From Nitrosomonas sp. (lineage in GTDB: Bacteria > Pseudomonadota > Gammaproteobacteria > Burkholderiales > Nitrosomonadaceae), in contig JAIETK010000008.1 of NCBI GenBank assembly GCA_019745325.1, positions 186,001 through 250,000 of the forward strand: DNA of 64,000 nt. Direction: 5' to 3'. The position numbers were made by a program, and so were the translations under genes. Shown here piece by piece: positions 35,935 through 46,623 of this stretch. The stretch's first letter is position 1; every line of letters starts with the position of its first letter. The notes under the pieces are model-generated. The model was not told where the DNA came from and did not search any database. It worked only from the letters and a program-made list of their open reading frames with translations.

Positions 35935-37047
35935 TTACAAACTGCCATGCAATCCCGGTATGCCGATGCGCTGGATGCGGATGGCATTACTGCCTTCTTC
36001 ATACGCCAGCAGCTTGCCTTCTTGGTGCCATAGCCGGAATGCCAGCGAATAACTCAACACCCGGATCGGATAATCGCGCGGCAATGTTTGCAGATACGGC
36101 TGTATCGTGGTGAAGTCGGTTGCGCCGTATTGCTGCATAATGAAGCGCAGGCCGCCGTTTGCCGGGCCGATGTTATACGCCAGCAGTCCCAGAAACAGAT
36201 CCCCGTTCATTTCCGCCAAATAGTGTTTAAACGTTGCTGCAGCAACGAAAGTATTGTGCTTGTGATTATCCAATGCAATTTTTTCCACGCCCAGGTATCG
36301 GCGCGCCTGGTTGATCGCTGCTTCCGGCACGCGTGTGATTTGAAACAAGCCATGTCCGCCGTCGTTACTGGTGCGCGGAATGAATGAAGATTCGGTGGCT
36401 GCGAGACCGTGCAGTAAGTGAACATCGATTCTGAATATCCGCGCTGCGTCTTCGATCGCTTCACGATAATCCCGGGAACGGTCGAGCATTTTCTGCAACT
36501 GCGCTGGATCTTGCCGCCGGTATGCGGCGTAGACTTGGTGTGCAATCGTAACCCGTCCGGCTTCTTCCTTACCGCCGACCAGTGTGCGGAAATGGCCGTA
36601 TGCCATGGTGAATTGGTCGTGCGTGACAAACCACATGGTTTGCAATGCGAGCGCTACCGATAAAGCGGGAATCCAATATTCCGAATGCAACCGCAGCCAT
36701 TGCCGCAACTTCCACCACCCGATCAGGAAGATACTGGTTATCAGTATCAATACCAGAATGCCCGCGGTAAACGGCAACATATTGGCAAAAAAACCGGTGC
36801 CTGAAAACCGGTTGGCAGCATGGCCGAGCAGCAGGATAGTCGCGCATGCTGCGGCAATGAACAACGCGGTGATTTCAATACTGGTGAACAGCAGTTTTCG
36901 CCGGAATCCATCGAACAGATTTTTTGAGGGGCGCCTACGGGTTCTCGGTAAGATGCGATCGCTGCGTATCACCGCATTACGCCGGCGTTTTAGTCTGGGC
37001 TTCGGTTGTCTTGATGGAGAATTGTTGATGCGCGTGGTGTTGTTCAC
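35935..37047 (-). CDS. Membrane-bound lytic transglycosylase (SLT domain)
   Basis: The 370-residue protein, starting at GTG 37047, has a basic Pro/Arg-rich head (1-45), three hydrophobic helices (about 53-75, 87-110, 124-140), and a C-terminal SLT domain (about 200-345) with HGLAATESSFIPRTSNDGGHGLFQI in parts; the catalytic Glu is in ATESSF. The block LAYNIGPANGG is typical of the family. It would cleave the peptidoglycan strand with formation of 1,6-anhydromuramic acid. The multi-helix membrane anchor ahead of an SLT domain is unusual. Confidence 0.8.
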   Translation of the reverse strand: MNNTTRINNSPSRQPKPRLKRRRNAVIRSDRILPRTRRRPSKNLFDGFRRKLLFTSIEITALFIAAACATILLLGHAANRFSGTGFFANMLPFTAGILVLILITSIFLIGWWKLRQWLRLHSEYWIPALSVALALQTMWFVTHDQFTMAYGHFRTLVGGKEEAGRVTIAHQVYAAYRRQDPAQLQKMLDRSRDYREAIEDAARIFRIDVHLLHGLAATESSFIPRTSNDGGHGLFQITRVPEAAINQARRYLGVEKIALDNHKHNTFVAAATFKHYLAEMNGDLFLGLLAYNIGPANGGLRFIMQQYGATDFTTIQPYLQTLPRDYPIRVLSYSLAFRLWHQEGKLLAYEEGSNAIRIQRIGIPGLHGSL

Positions 37048-37083
37048 TAGGGAATGATTTGATAAAAGTGCATTGTCGCCGAG

Positions 37084-37800
37084 TTACAGTTCTCGCCAAT
37101 CGGCACAACGCGGGTCAGACCCTTGACTGAGTTGCCGCCCGGTCGCGCCGGAAAGAATGGTGCGTAAATTCAGCTCATTGGCCGCGCTCAAGTCGATCTG
37201 GCGGTGGATGTCTTCACGGACTCTGTTTTGCAATACTGCATCGACACGATCGAAATTGGTGACATCGAACTGACCGTAATCCACCCGGGAGCGGAGGATG
37301 CATAAGCCGGGTTCGTTCAGATTGGTTGCCCAGACGGCTTTGTAATTCAATGAAAATCGTAATTCCACCGGAAACTCGATGCGACCGGACGTAACGCATT
37401 GCGCGGAGGGCAGCGGCTGCAATGCGACTGCATGAGCATCGGCGTTGTAGCGCGAATCGCGAGGCACGCAGGCAGCGATCGCGTTTTCTTCTCCTCCAGG
37501 GAAAATCGTGATGCCTGCAGCGCCGGATAAGCGTTGAGCTTTTAACTGATATCCCGCGCAAAATTGCTGTCCGCCGATTGTGAGCAGTTCGGGTGCTCTA
37601 TCCGGCATGGATTGATTCAGGCTGAGACCGGAATTGATGCCTTGCGGATCGGAAGTACATGCGTTGGGAAAAGGAACAGTATTGTCCGGGGTCGGATTGG
37701 TTGTGCCACAACCGGTCAGAATGCCTGCCAGCAAAACGAATATCCATGATTTCAGCAGATTGCCGGAATGCATTGCAGAAATGTAGCGTTGCAAGTTCAT
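37084..37800 (-). CDS. Secreted lipoprotein of unknown function
   Basis: The start is ATG at 37800 (AAGGAGAAGGAC ahead). The 238-residue protein has a basic start, a hydrophobic stretch (WIFVLLAGILTGC) and a lipobox ending in Cys31, so it should be a lipoprotein. The mature part has no family I recognise; it has several Cys (for instance CTSDPQG, FCAGYQ, CVPRDSR, CILRSR) that could form disulfides, and ends with NELNLRTILSGATGRQL. It lies next to the SLT lytic transglycosylase and prmB, without clear operon evidence. Confidence 0.55.
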   Translation of the reverse strand: MNLQRYISAMHSGNLLKSWIFVLLAGILTGCGTTNPTPDNTVPFPNACTSDPQGINSGLSLNQSMPDRAPELLTIGGQQFCAGYQLKAQRLSGAAGITIFPGGEENAIAACVPRDSRYNADAHAVALQPLPSAQCVTSGRIEFPVELRFSLNYKAVWATNLNEPGLCILRSRVDYGQFDVTNFDRVDAVLQNRVREDIHRQIDLSAANELNLRTILSGATGRQLSQGSDPRCADWREL

Positions 37801-37881
37801 GTCCTTCTCCTTTTTCAACGATTTTACTGTGCAATCAATGCGTATCAAACGGTTTGCACGATTGACTCGGCCGGATGCCAT

Positions 37882-38778
37882 TTACTGTATCAGATTCTGC
37901 CGCTGCAACATAAACACAAATTCATCACCGCTGCTGGTTTCCAGCCAGGTAAACGGTAACTGCGGAAATGTCAGTTCCAGGACATCGCGGTTGTGGCCGA
38001 TCTCGACGATAAGGATGCCGTCTTCGGTTAAGTGCCGGGCGGCATGCTGCAGGATTTGCCGGGTGGCGTCGAGGCCGTCTGCGCCGCTTGCCAGTGCGTT
38101 TTCCGGTTCATGACGGTATTCCTGCGGCAGTTGCGCCATCGATTCGGCATTGACGTACGGCGGGTTGCTGATGATCAGATCATAACGTTTTCCTTGCAGC
38201 GCCGAAAACAAATCGGACTCGATCAGACTGATACGATCTTGCAATCCATAATCCTCCACATTTTTATGCGCGACGGCGAGCGCATCCACGGAAATGTCGG
38301 CGGCGTCGATCTGTGCATTTGCAAAAGCGTGAGCCATCAAAATGGCAAGACAACCGGAGCCGGTGCAGAGATCGAGTGCCGACGTGACCTGATCGGGGTC
38401 GCCGATCCACGGCGACAATTGCGTTTGCAGCAGTTCGGCAATGAACGAACGCGGGATGATGACGCGCTCGTCGACATAAAAACTGAACTCGCCGAGCCAG
38501 GCTTCATGCGTCAGGTAGGCTGCGGGGATGCGCTCGTGAACGCGGCGCTCGAGAATGGCGAGAACTTGTTTACATTCGGCTGTGGTAACGCGCGCATCGA
38601 GAAACGGTTCGAGCAGGTCAAGTGGCAAATGGAGCGTTTTCAGAATAAGATAGGCGGCTTCATCGTAGGCAGTGGCGGAGCCGTGGCCGGAATGCAATCC
38701 GGCTTGGTTAAACTGACTGACGGCGAAACGTAACAAGTCGCGGACCGTGTGAAGTTGTGTATGCGCTTCGGAAAACAT
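37882..38778 (-). CDS. prmB: Ribosomal protein L3 N5-glutamine methyltransferase PrmB
   Basis: The 298-residue HemK-type methyltransferase contains VIIPRSFIAELL, SAM motif LDLCTGSGCLAILMA and catalytic NPPYVNAESM. The IPRS-FIAE form and N-terminal helices distinguish PrmB (which modifies L3) from PrmC (release factors). It acts on the cytoplasmic ribosomal protein L3. Confidence 0.93.
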   Translation of the reverse strand: MFSEAHTQLHTVRDLLRFAVSQFNQAGLHSGHGSATAYDEAAYLILKTLHLPLDLLEPFLDARVTTAECKQVLAILERRVHERIPAAYLTHEAWLGEFSFYVDERVIIPRSFIAELLQTQLSPWIGDPDQVTSALDLCTGSGCLAILMAHAFANAQIDAADISVDALAVAHKNVEDYGLQDRISLIESDLFSALQGKRYDLIISNPPYVNAESMAQLPQEYRHEPENALASGADGLDATRQILQHAARHLTEDGILIVEIGHNRDVLELTFPQLPFTWLETSSGDEFVFMLQRQNLIQ

Positions 38779-38824
38779 GATGTCAATAATCGGGTGGTTT
38801 AATCAACGTGGAAAAACAATTTGA

Positions 38825-39866
<1,042 letters not shown>

Positions 39867-39931
39867 ATAATTTTAAGTTTTTCCCTTAGAATTCAGAATA
39901 ATCTGACACGAACCATAAGCCGGAGAAGCTG

Positions 39932-41587
39932 ATGAAACTTTGCAAATCAAATATGAATTGGATTGGCTGGGTATGGATGTTTACCGGTTTGCTGGCAATG
40001 ACGGCACCTGCGGCCGCCGAAGAATGGATTTATACCGTACGTCCCGGCGATAACTTGTGGAATGTCACCGAGCGGCATCTCAGCAGCATGCGCTATGTTC
40101 GCCAGTTGCAACAGCTTAATAAAATCCTTAATCCCTATGCGATTCCGCCGGGAACCCAAATCAGGATACCGGTAGCCTGGTCAAAACAAACAACCGATGG
40201 CGTAAGTGCCCGCGTGATCAATGTGCAAGGGACGGCGATGTTGAAGCGCTTCGATTCCGGAGAGAATGTACCCATCGAATTAGGGATGCAGTTGTTCGCC
40301 GGTGATGAGATCCGTAGTGACAACGACGGTTTTGTCACCGTTGAGTTTGCCGATCATTCGATTCTGCGCTTACAGGACGGTAGTCTGATTCGCATCAATG
40401 CGATGAAAATTTTCGGTGACTTCGGCTTGGTGGATACTTTGATAGATTTGCAGCAGGGGCGGACAGAAAGCGCCGTGCCGGAGAAATCGGAGACCGGTAC
40501 GCGGTTCCGGATTAAAACGCCCTCAGCGGTGAGTTCGGTGCGTGGTACGGATTTTCGTGTCGGCATGACCGGTATGAACGAAAGCACCAGCAGCGAGGTA
40601 TTAAGCGGATTGGTGCAAGTGAGCGCTGAAGCCAGAGAAATCGGTGTTCCGGCCGGTTATGGAACTGTCACTGCGCAGGGATTGCCGCCGGGTGCGCCGG
40701 TCAAGTTGCTGCCGCCGCCGGATCTGAGCAGCACGCCGTCGTTGTATGAACAATTACCGCTGGTCATTACCTTAAATCCGCTGGAAGGCGCGGTGGCTTA
40801 CCGTGCGCAGATTGCCAGCGATCAAAATTTTGAGAGCCTGAGGACCGAATTTACCACCGGCAAACTGCCGTTCCGTGATGGCGATATTCCCGACGGTGAT
40901 TACTGGTTGCGTGTTCGTGGCATTGATATGAACGGCATTGAAGGCTATGACGCAGTGATGGCTTTCACATTGAACGCTCGCCCGGAACCGCCTTTTATCC
41001 TGGCGCCTTTGCCGGACGGCGTGGCGGATCCGGTGTCCCGCGAATTTCAATGGGCGGTGCAGCCGGAAGCCTCGCACTATATTGTGATGGTGAGCAAGGA
41101 CACGGGTTTCACGGATCTGATCGCGCAAGATACGCAGGTTAAAAACAACAAATTCCATCTGCCCGATCCGCTGACGCCGGGCCATTATTTCTGGCGGATT
41201 GCATCGGTTTCCGCAACCGAAGGCATGGGCCCGTTTACCGATGCCATACCTTTCCGGATGCCTTATCCCGGGCCAGCGATGGAAGAAGCCAAGTTCGATA
41301 AGTCGCAAATGACATTCGGGTGGCGCGCGGGCGGCGAGGGACAGCGTTTTCATTTTCAACTGGCGCGCGACCAGGAATTCCAGCAAATTTTGCATGACGA
41401 GCAAACTTCGGCTACTCGGTTGACTGTTCAACGCCCCGACGGCGGCACTTACTATCTTCGCACCAAAACTATCGAAGCGGATGGATTTGAAGGGCCTTGG
41501 GGGCCGCCGCAAGCCGTTGAAATACCTTATGCCAATCCCTATTGGATGATATTGCCGTTCGCGCCGCTCATTGATCTGTTGTTATGA
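39932..41587 (+). CDS. Periplasmic LysM-FecR protein with FnIII-like repeats
   Basis: The 551-residue protein has a signal peptide (about 1-29), a LysM domain (33-80, YTVRPGDNLWNVTERHL), a FecR domain (about 105-215, with VEFADHSILRLQDGS and RTESAVPEKS), and about three beta-sandwich segments (about 255-540). LysM binds peptidoglycan. FecR domains occur in signal transfer and in exported proteins. Its last four bases overlap the start of the CHASE2 cyclic-di-GMP gene (ATGA), so the two are made together and probably work together, with this protein as a cell-wall or periplasmic partner of the CHASE2 sensor. Confidence 0.8.
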   Translation: MKLCKSNMNWIGWVWMFTGLLAMTAPAAAEEWIYTVRPGDNLWNVTERHLSSMRYVRQLQQLNKILNPYAIPPGTQIRIPVAWSKQTTDGVSARVINVQGTAMLKRFDSGENVPIELGMQLFAGDEIRSDNDGFVTVEFADHSILRLQDGSLIRINAMKIFGDFGLVDTLIDLQQGRTESAVPEKSETGTRFRIKTPSAVSSVRGTDFRVGMTGMNESTSSEVLSGLVQVSAEAREIGVPAGYGTVTAQGLPPGAPVKLLPPPDLSSTPSLYEQLPLVITLNPLEGAVAYRAQIASDQNFESLRTEFTTGKLPFRDGDIPDGDYWLRVRGIDMNGIEGYDAVMAFTLNARPEPPFILAPLPDGVADPVSREFQWAVQPEASHYIVMVSKDTGFTDLIAQDTQVKNNKFHLPDPLTPGHYFWRIASVSATEGMGPFTDAIPFRMPYPGPAMEEAKFDKSQMTFGWRAGGEGQRFHFQLARDQEFQQILHDEQTSATRLTVQRPDGGTYYLRTKTIEADGFEGPWGPPQAVEIPYANPYWMILPFAPLIDLLL

Positions 41588-44463
41588 TCCGGTGGTTACA
41601 CAGGATTTATCGCAGCGCGTTTCTGCTGCGCGCATTGCTGTTGCTCTCGGGCGTCGGTGCATTGTCTTATTTCGATACGCTGGAACGGATCGATGCGGTT
41701 TTTTATGACCGGCTCATTGCTGTGCGGCACGACGCGCCCGACGATCGTATCGCCATCGTGGCGATTGATGAAAGCAGTTTGCAAATGCTAGGCCGCTGGC
41801 CTTGGTCAAGAAGCGTTCACGCTGAACTTGTTCAACGGCTCCAGCGAGCCGGGAGTCGCGCGATTGCGCTTGATTTATTGTTTGCGGAACCTCAGGAAAA
41901 TGATCGCTATGCGGATGAACTGCTTGCATCAGCCATGGCGCAGCATGGTGCGGTAATTTTACCGGTAGCGCCGGGTGAGAACGGTTTTGAACAAATTTTC
42001 CTGGTGGAGCCGCTGAGCATCTTCCGGCAACATGCAATTTTAGGTCATGCGGATATCGAATTGGATAGCGACGGCATTGCCCGCCGCATTTACCTGAAAG
42101 CAGGAATCGATCAACCCGTCTGGCCGGCGCTGGGATTTGCGATCGCAAATTATGCCAAGACCGGACCGGTAACCGATGATCATCCACCTTTTTCCGGTCA
42201 CGGCAGCGCAGCCGCCGGAATTTGGGTACGGACCCAGGAGGTGTTGATACCTTATGCCGGACCGTCCGGCAGTTTCCGGCAATTTTCGTATGTGCAGGTA
42301 TTGTCGGATGATCGCCTGCTTGCCGGTTTACGAGACAAAATCGTATTGGTTGGTATGACAGCCGCCGGCATGGGAACGAGATTTGCAACGCCGGTATCTC
42401 CGATGAACCGGCAACCCATGAGTGGCATTGAATGGCACGCTAATGTGGTGAATATGTTGTTGCATGATCGTGCCGTTACGCCGCTTCCCAGTGTGATGGC
42501 ATGTATCGCCTCAGCCGCATGGGTATTGATGATCTTGCTCGTGGCCGGTATTTATTTACGCAGTATTTCCATTCCTTGGTTATCGGCCGCGCTGATATCC
42601 GGATTATTGTTGGTTTGGCTGTTATTGAATCATGGCCGTATCTGGTTTCCGCCAACGGCAGCCATGCTTGGCACCATTGCAATTTATCCATTGCTGAATT
42701 GGAAGCGGATCAATGAGTTCATGTACTCGTTGTTTCAAACCAAAGTCCAGTCGAGCGCAGCGTTGGAGTCGGTAGGAGACGGCGTTATCACCACCGATGC
42801 GCAGGATCAAATTGTCTATATGAACAAGGGAGCGGAGAGAATTCTTGGATTGCCTTTAAATATGGTGCAAGGCGTTTTATTGACCAAGCTGATCAGGCTG
42901 AGTCAAATGCCCGATGGCAGCTCAACCGGACCGGATGATTTTGAATTACCTCTTTCCGCCTCCGATGCGACCACGATGCAGTGTTATGTCAACACCGCCG
43001 GCAATGAGAAACGCGCGGTGCGCATTACCCGGCATGTGCTGCGCGATGAACAGGATATCCTGATCGGCTACGTGGTGGCATTGGCGGATATTACCGATAC
43101 CGTTGAGTTGACCCGGCGGGTCGCTTATCAGGCAAGCTACGACAGTTTGACCCAATTGCCCAACCGGGCTTTGCTAATGGCGCGATTCGAAGAAATGGCG
43201 GCGGCCTCAATCCCGCAAACGATTGCCGTTTTTTTTGTGGCACTCGACGGTTTTAAAAAAATTAACGATGCCTTGGGTCATCGCGCCGGCGATGAATTAT
43301 TGAAAATGGTTTCACAACGGCTCGTCGAAACCGTAGGGCCGGATCCGATCGTGGCGCGCTGGGGTGGCGACGAATTTGTTCTATTATTCAATTCTCTGGG
43401 TAAAGAAGAAGGCGCGCTTGAGTTGGCGCAGAAAATTCTCGCTGCGATCCGCCATCAATTCCATTTGCTCGATCAGGATATATTCGTAACGGTGAGTATC
43501 GGTATCAGCTTTTTTCCGGACAATGGCAGTCATTGCGAAGAAGTTCTGGAGCGCGCCAGCACTGCGATTCACCGCGTAAAAAATGAGGGTGGCGACAATT
43601 TCGGATTTTATTCAAGTGAATCGTCGGTTGCATGGACGCGCGACCGGTTGGAGCTGGAGAAGGAGTTGCGGCTGGCGTTAAGCCATGATGGATTGCTGGT
43701 GTTATATCAGCCGATCGTCGATGTGTACCAGCGGCGCATTGTGCGCTTGGAAGCGCTGGTGCGGTGGCCGCATCGCAGCCGGGGTGAATTGTCTCCCAGC
43801 GAGTTTGTTCCATTGGCGGAAAGCGTCGGATTGATGGGGCAATTGGGGGAGAAGGTGCTGCGCACGGCATGCCGGGATGCACGGCAGTTAATTTCCGATG
43901 GGCGAGCCGTTCATATTTCCGTCAATGTACACCCGCATCAATTGTTGCACGGTAATTTCGTGCATACCCTGTCGCAGGTATTAATGGAAACGCAATTGCC
44001 GCCGGCTTCGTTGATACTCGAAGTTACCGAAACCGCCGTCGTTTGCGATTTGGGGCGCGCTTCCGAGATTTTGGAGCGGATCCGGGCGCTGGGTGTTTTG
44101 ATTGCGCTCGATGATTTTGGCACCGGGTATTCTTCATTGACGCTGCTGCGGGAATTACCGATCGATATTCTGAAAATCGATAAGTCGTTTATCCGGGCTT
44201 TGGATCAGAATCTCAATGACTTAACCATTGTGCAAGCCATTATCGGTCTGGGAGGGAATCTTGGGTTGGCGATTATCGCGGAAGGCGTTGAATCGGAAAA
44301 ACAGGTGCGGATATTAATGGATAATCACTGTCATTTGCAGCAAGGGTATTACTTCAGCCGCCCGATACCGTTTGACGCGGTGGTGCAATTGCTGAACGAA
44401 GCGAATCAACCCAATCCGGTTTCCATTGAGCGATTATGCGGCTTGCTGGAAGTGAAGCAGTAG
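41584..44463 (+). CDS. CHASE2-PAS-GGDEF-EAL cyclic-di-GMP protein
   Basis: The 959-residue protein has an N-terminal helix, a periplasmic CHASE2 domain (about 30-300; DRLIAVRHDAPDDRIAIVAID in parts), three membrane helices (about 300-370), a PAS domain (about 385-500), GGDEF with intact motif at 594-598, and EAL with intact motif at 723-725. Both catalytic motifs look usable, so it could make or break c-di-GMP, but GGDEF residues of the I-site were not checked. CHASE2 proteins sense unknown extracytoplasmic signals. It overlaps the LysM-FecR gene and ends 18 bases from the convergent ppk1. Confidence 0.88.
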   Translation: MIRWLHRIYRSAFLLRALLLLSGVGALSYFDTLERIDAVFYDRLIAVRHDAPDDRIAIVAIDESSLQMLGRWPWSRSVHAELVQRLQRAGSRAIALDLLFAEPQENDRYADELLASAMAQHGAVILPVAPGENGFEQIFLVEPLSIFRQHAILGHADIELDSDGIARRIYLKAGIDQPVWPALGFAIANYAKTGPVTDDHPPFSGHGSAAAGIWVRTQEVLIPYAGPSGSFRQFSYVQVLSDDRLLAGLRDKIVLVGMTAAGMGTRFATPVSPMNRQPMSGIEWHANVVNMLLHDRAVTPLPSVMACIASAAWVLMILLVAGIYLRSISIPWLSAALISGLLLVWLLLNHGRIWFPPTAAMLGTIAIYPLLNWKRINEFMYSLFQTKVQSSAALESVGDGVITTDAQDQIVYMNKGAERILGLPLNMVQGVLLTKLIRLSQMPDGSSTGPDDFELPLSASDATTMQCYVNTAGNEKRAVRITRHVLRDEQDILIGYVVALADITDTVELTRRVAYQASYDSLTQLPNRALLMARFEEMAAASIPQTIAVFFVALDGFKKINDALGHRAGDELLKMVSQRLVETVGPDPIVARWGGDEFVLLFNSLGKEEGALELAQKILAAIRHQFHLLDQDIFVTVSIGISFFPDNGSHCEEVLERASTAIHRVKNEGGDNFGFYSSESSVAWTRDRLELEKELRLALSHDGLLVLYQPIVDVYQRRIVRLEALVRWPHRSRGELSPSEFVPLAESVGLMGQLGEKVLRTACRDARQLISDGRAVHISVNVHPHQLLHGNFVHTLSQVLMETQLPPASLILEVTETAVVCDLGRASEILERIRALGVLIALDDFGTGYSSLTLLRELPIDILKIDKSFIRALDQNLNDLTIVQAIIGLGGNLGLAIIAEGVESEKQVRILMDNHCHLQQGYYFSRPIPFDAVVQLLNEANQPNPVSIERLCGLLEVKQ

Positions 44464-44481
44464 CTCCAATCCATTGACTTG

Positions 44482-46623
44482 TTAGGAAGGCGTGACATCG
44501 CAATAATGCTCCAACAAGAGCTGCTGCGCCGAGCGAGGTTTTGAAGTACCGGGTTTTAACCGCTTGTACGAACCGTCGCTTTGCAGCATCCACGCTTGCG
44601 TGTTGTCCGACAGATAGTTCAGTAAGCCGTAATCCAACACCGTGTCACTGGTGCGTTTTTCTTCGATAGGAAAACAAACTTCCACACGGTAATGCAGATT
44701 GCGCGTCATCCAGTCGGCGCTGGAGCAAAAAACCAATTCCTCGCCGCTGTTGTGAAAATAATAAACCCGGGTATGTTCCAGAAACCGGCCGACGATGGAA
44801 CGCACGGTAATATTCTCGGAGACGCCTTTAATGCCGGGGCGCAGGCAGCAAACGCCGCGAATGATCAAATCGATTTTGACATTGGCTTGCGATGCCTTAT
44901 ACAGCGCGGCAATGATTTCCGGGTCGACCAGCGCGTTCATTTTGGCGATGATCCAGCCTTTTTTCCCTGCATTGGCTGCGCTGATTTCTTTTTCGATAAA
45001 GGTGAGGATGCCTTTGTGCAAAGTGAATGGCGATTGCAGCAATTTCTTCAGCTTGCCGGCGCGTCCTAAACCGGTCAATTGATGAAACAACTTATTGACG
45101 TCTTCGCCGATTGCCTTGTCGCAGGTTAACAAACCGTAATCAGTATAAATCCGGGCGGTGCGCGCATGATAATTGCCGGTGCCCAGATGCACGTAGCGGC
45201 GCAACAGCCGGCCTTCGCGCCGGACCACCAGAATCATCTTGGCATGGGTTTTATAGTTGACCACCCCGTAAACCACGTGCGCGCCGGCATGCTGCAATTC
45301 ACTCGCCAATTCGATATTGGCTTCTTCATCGAAGCGCGCGCGTAACTCCACCACGACGGTCACTTCCTTGCCGGCACGGGCCGCGCCCTTCAGGATTTCG
45401 ACGATCACCGAATCAGCGCCGGTGCGGTAGAGTGTTTGCTTAATCGACAGCACATTGGGATCGGCGGCTGCCTGGCGCAGAAAATCAATAACCGGCGCAA
45501 ACGATTGGAACGGATGATGCAGCAGGATATCGCCGTTATGCAGGACGTCGAAGATGTTGTTGTTCTTAACCAAGCGTCTGGGTATGTCCGGCGTGAAGCC
45601 GGGAAATTTTAATTCCGGGCGGTCGACCAGATCGCAGATGGCGAGCAATCGCCCCAAGTTGACCGGCCCCGTGACTTGATAGAGATCGCCCGGTTGCAAA
45701 TCGAATTTTTGCAGCAGGAACTGGCTCAGGTTGGCCGGGCAATTGTCGGCGACTTCCAGCCTTACCGCATCGCTGAACCGGCGCGACGGCAGCTCGCCTT
45801 CGAGTGCGCGCAGCAAATCGTCGATTTCTTCATCGTCAATAAACAAATCGCTGTCGCGCGTGACTTTGAACTGATAGCAGCCGGTGACATTCATGCCCGG
45901 AAACAGATCGCCGACATGCGCATGAATGATCGATGACAGCATCACGAAATCATGGCCGCCGCCGCCTACCTTCGCGGGAAGATGAATAATCCGCGGCAAC
46001 GAGCGCGGCGCTTGCACGATGGCCATGCCGGAATCCCTGCCGAAGGCGTCTTTGCCTTCCAGCGAGATGATGAAATAGAGGTTCTTGTTCAGCACGCGCG
46101 GGAACGGATGCGCCGGATCGAGACCGATCGGGCTTAATACCGGTAGCACCTCATCCTTAAAATAGCGGTGTATCCAGCGGCTGGTTGGAAGCTTCCATTG
46201 CGAGCGGCGCAGCAGCCGGATATTGTCCTTGGCCAATGCGGGGATGATCAGGTTGTTCCAAACGCTGTACTGTTCTTCGACAAATTGATGCGCGGTTTCG
46301 CTGACACGCACCAAGACTTCCGAGGGCGACAGATTGTCGGCGCCGGTTTGGGTTGAACCGTATTTGACTTGCTGCTTCAACCCGGCCACGCGGATTTCAA
46401 AGAATTCGTCCAGATTGGTGCTGGCGATGCATAAGAAACGCAATCGTTCGAGTAACGGCAAGCTCTCGTCTTTGGCTTGTTCGATCACCCGGCGGTTGAA
46501 TTCCAGCAGACTGAGTTCACGGTTGATATAAAGCGATGCATTTTTTAAATCGAGGGTTTCCATGGATGTCGATGACTGCTCGGATAGGGGTGTGGCGGGA
46601 GATTCCGGGTTTCGCATTGTCAT
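44482..46623 (-). CDS. ppk1: Polyphosphate kinase 1
   Basis: The 713-residue PPK1 has YINRELSLLEFNRRVI at 32-47, the central VELRARFDEEANI and the phosphorylated His in GNYHARTARIYTDYGL, with the second His in a C-terminal FVPR-like region VCSSADWMTRNLHYRVEV. It makes long-chain polyphosphate from ATP on the inner face of the membrane. Its ATG overlaps the stop of the upstream sugar dehydrogenase (ATGA), so they share a message. Confidence 0.96.
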   Translation of the reverse strand: MTMRNPESPATPLSEQSSTSMETLDLKNASLYINRELSLLEFNRRVIEQAKDESLPLLERLRFLCIASTNLDEFFEIRVAGLKQQVKYGSTQTGADNLSPSEVLVRVSETAHQFVEEQYSVWNNLIIPALAKDNIRLLRRSQWKLPTSRWIHRYFKDEVLPVLSPIGLDPAHPFPRVLNKNLYFIISLEGKDAFGRDSGMAIVQAPRSLPRIIHLPAKVGGGGHDFVMLSSIIHAHVGDLFPGMNVTGCYQFKVTRDSDLFIDDEEIDDLLRALEGELPSRRFSDAVRLEVADNCPANLSQFLLQKFDLQPGDLYQVTGPVNLGRLLAICDLVDRPELKFPGFTPDIPRRLVKNNNIFDVLHNGDILLHHPFQSFAPVIDFLRQAAADPNVLSIKQTLYRTGADSVIVEILKGAARAGKEVTVVVELRARFDEEANIELASELQHAGAHVVYGVVNYKTHAKMILVVRREGRLLRRYVHLGTGNYHARTARIYTDYGLLTCDKAIGEDVNKLFHQLTGLGRAGKLKKLLQSPFTLHKGILTFIEKEISAANAGKKGWIIAKMNALVDPEIIAALYKASQANVKIDLIIRGVCCLRPGIKGVSENITVRSIVGRFLEHTRVYYFHNSGEELVFCSSADWMTRNLHYRVEVCFPIEEKRTSDTVLDYGLLNYLSDNTQAWMLQSDGSYKRLKPGTSKPRSAQQLLLEHYCDVTPS

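Noticed and set aside
38032..38733. 233-residue open frame on the plus strand
   Set aside because: It lies fully antisense to prmB, which has clear motifs; composition is that of a shadow frame.
40772..41512. 246-residue open frame on the minus strand
   Set aside because: Antisense to the LysM-FecR gene; high-GC shadow.
41714..42388. 224-residue open frame on the minus strand
   Set aside because: Antisense to the CHASE2 gene; no family features.
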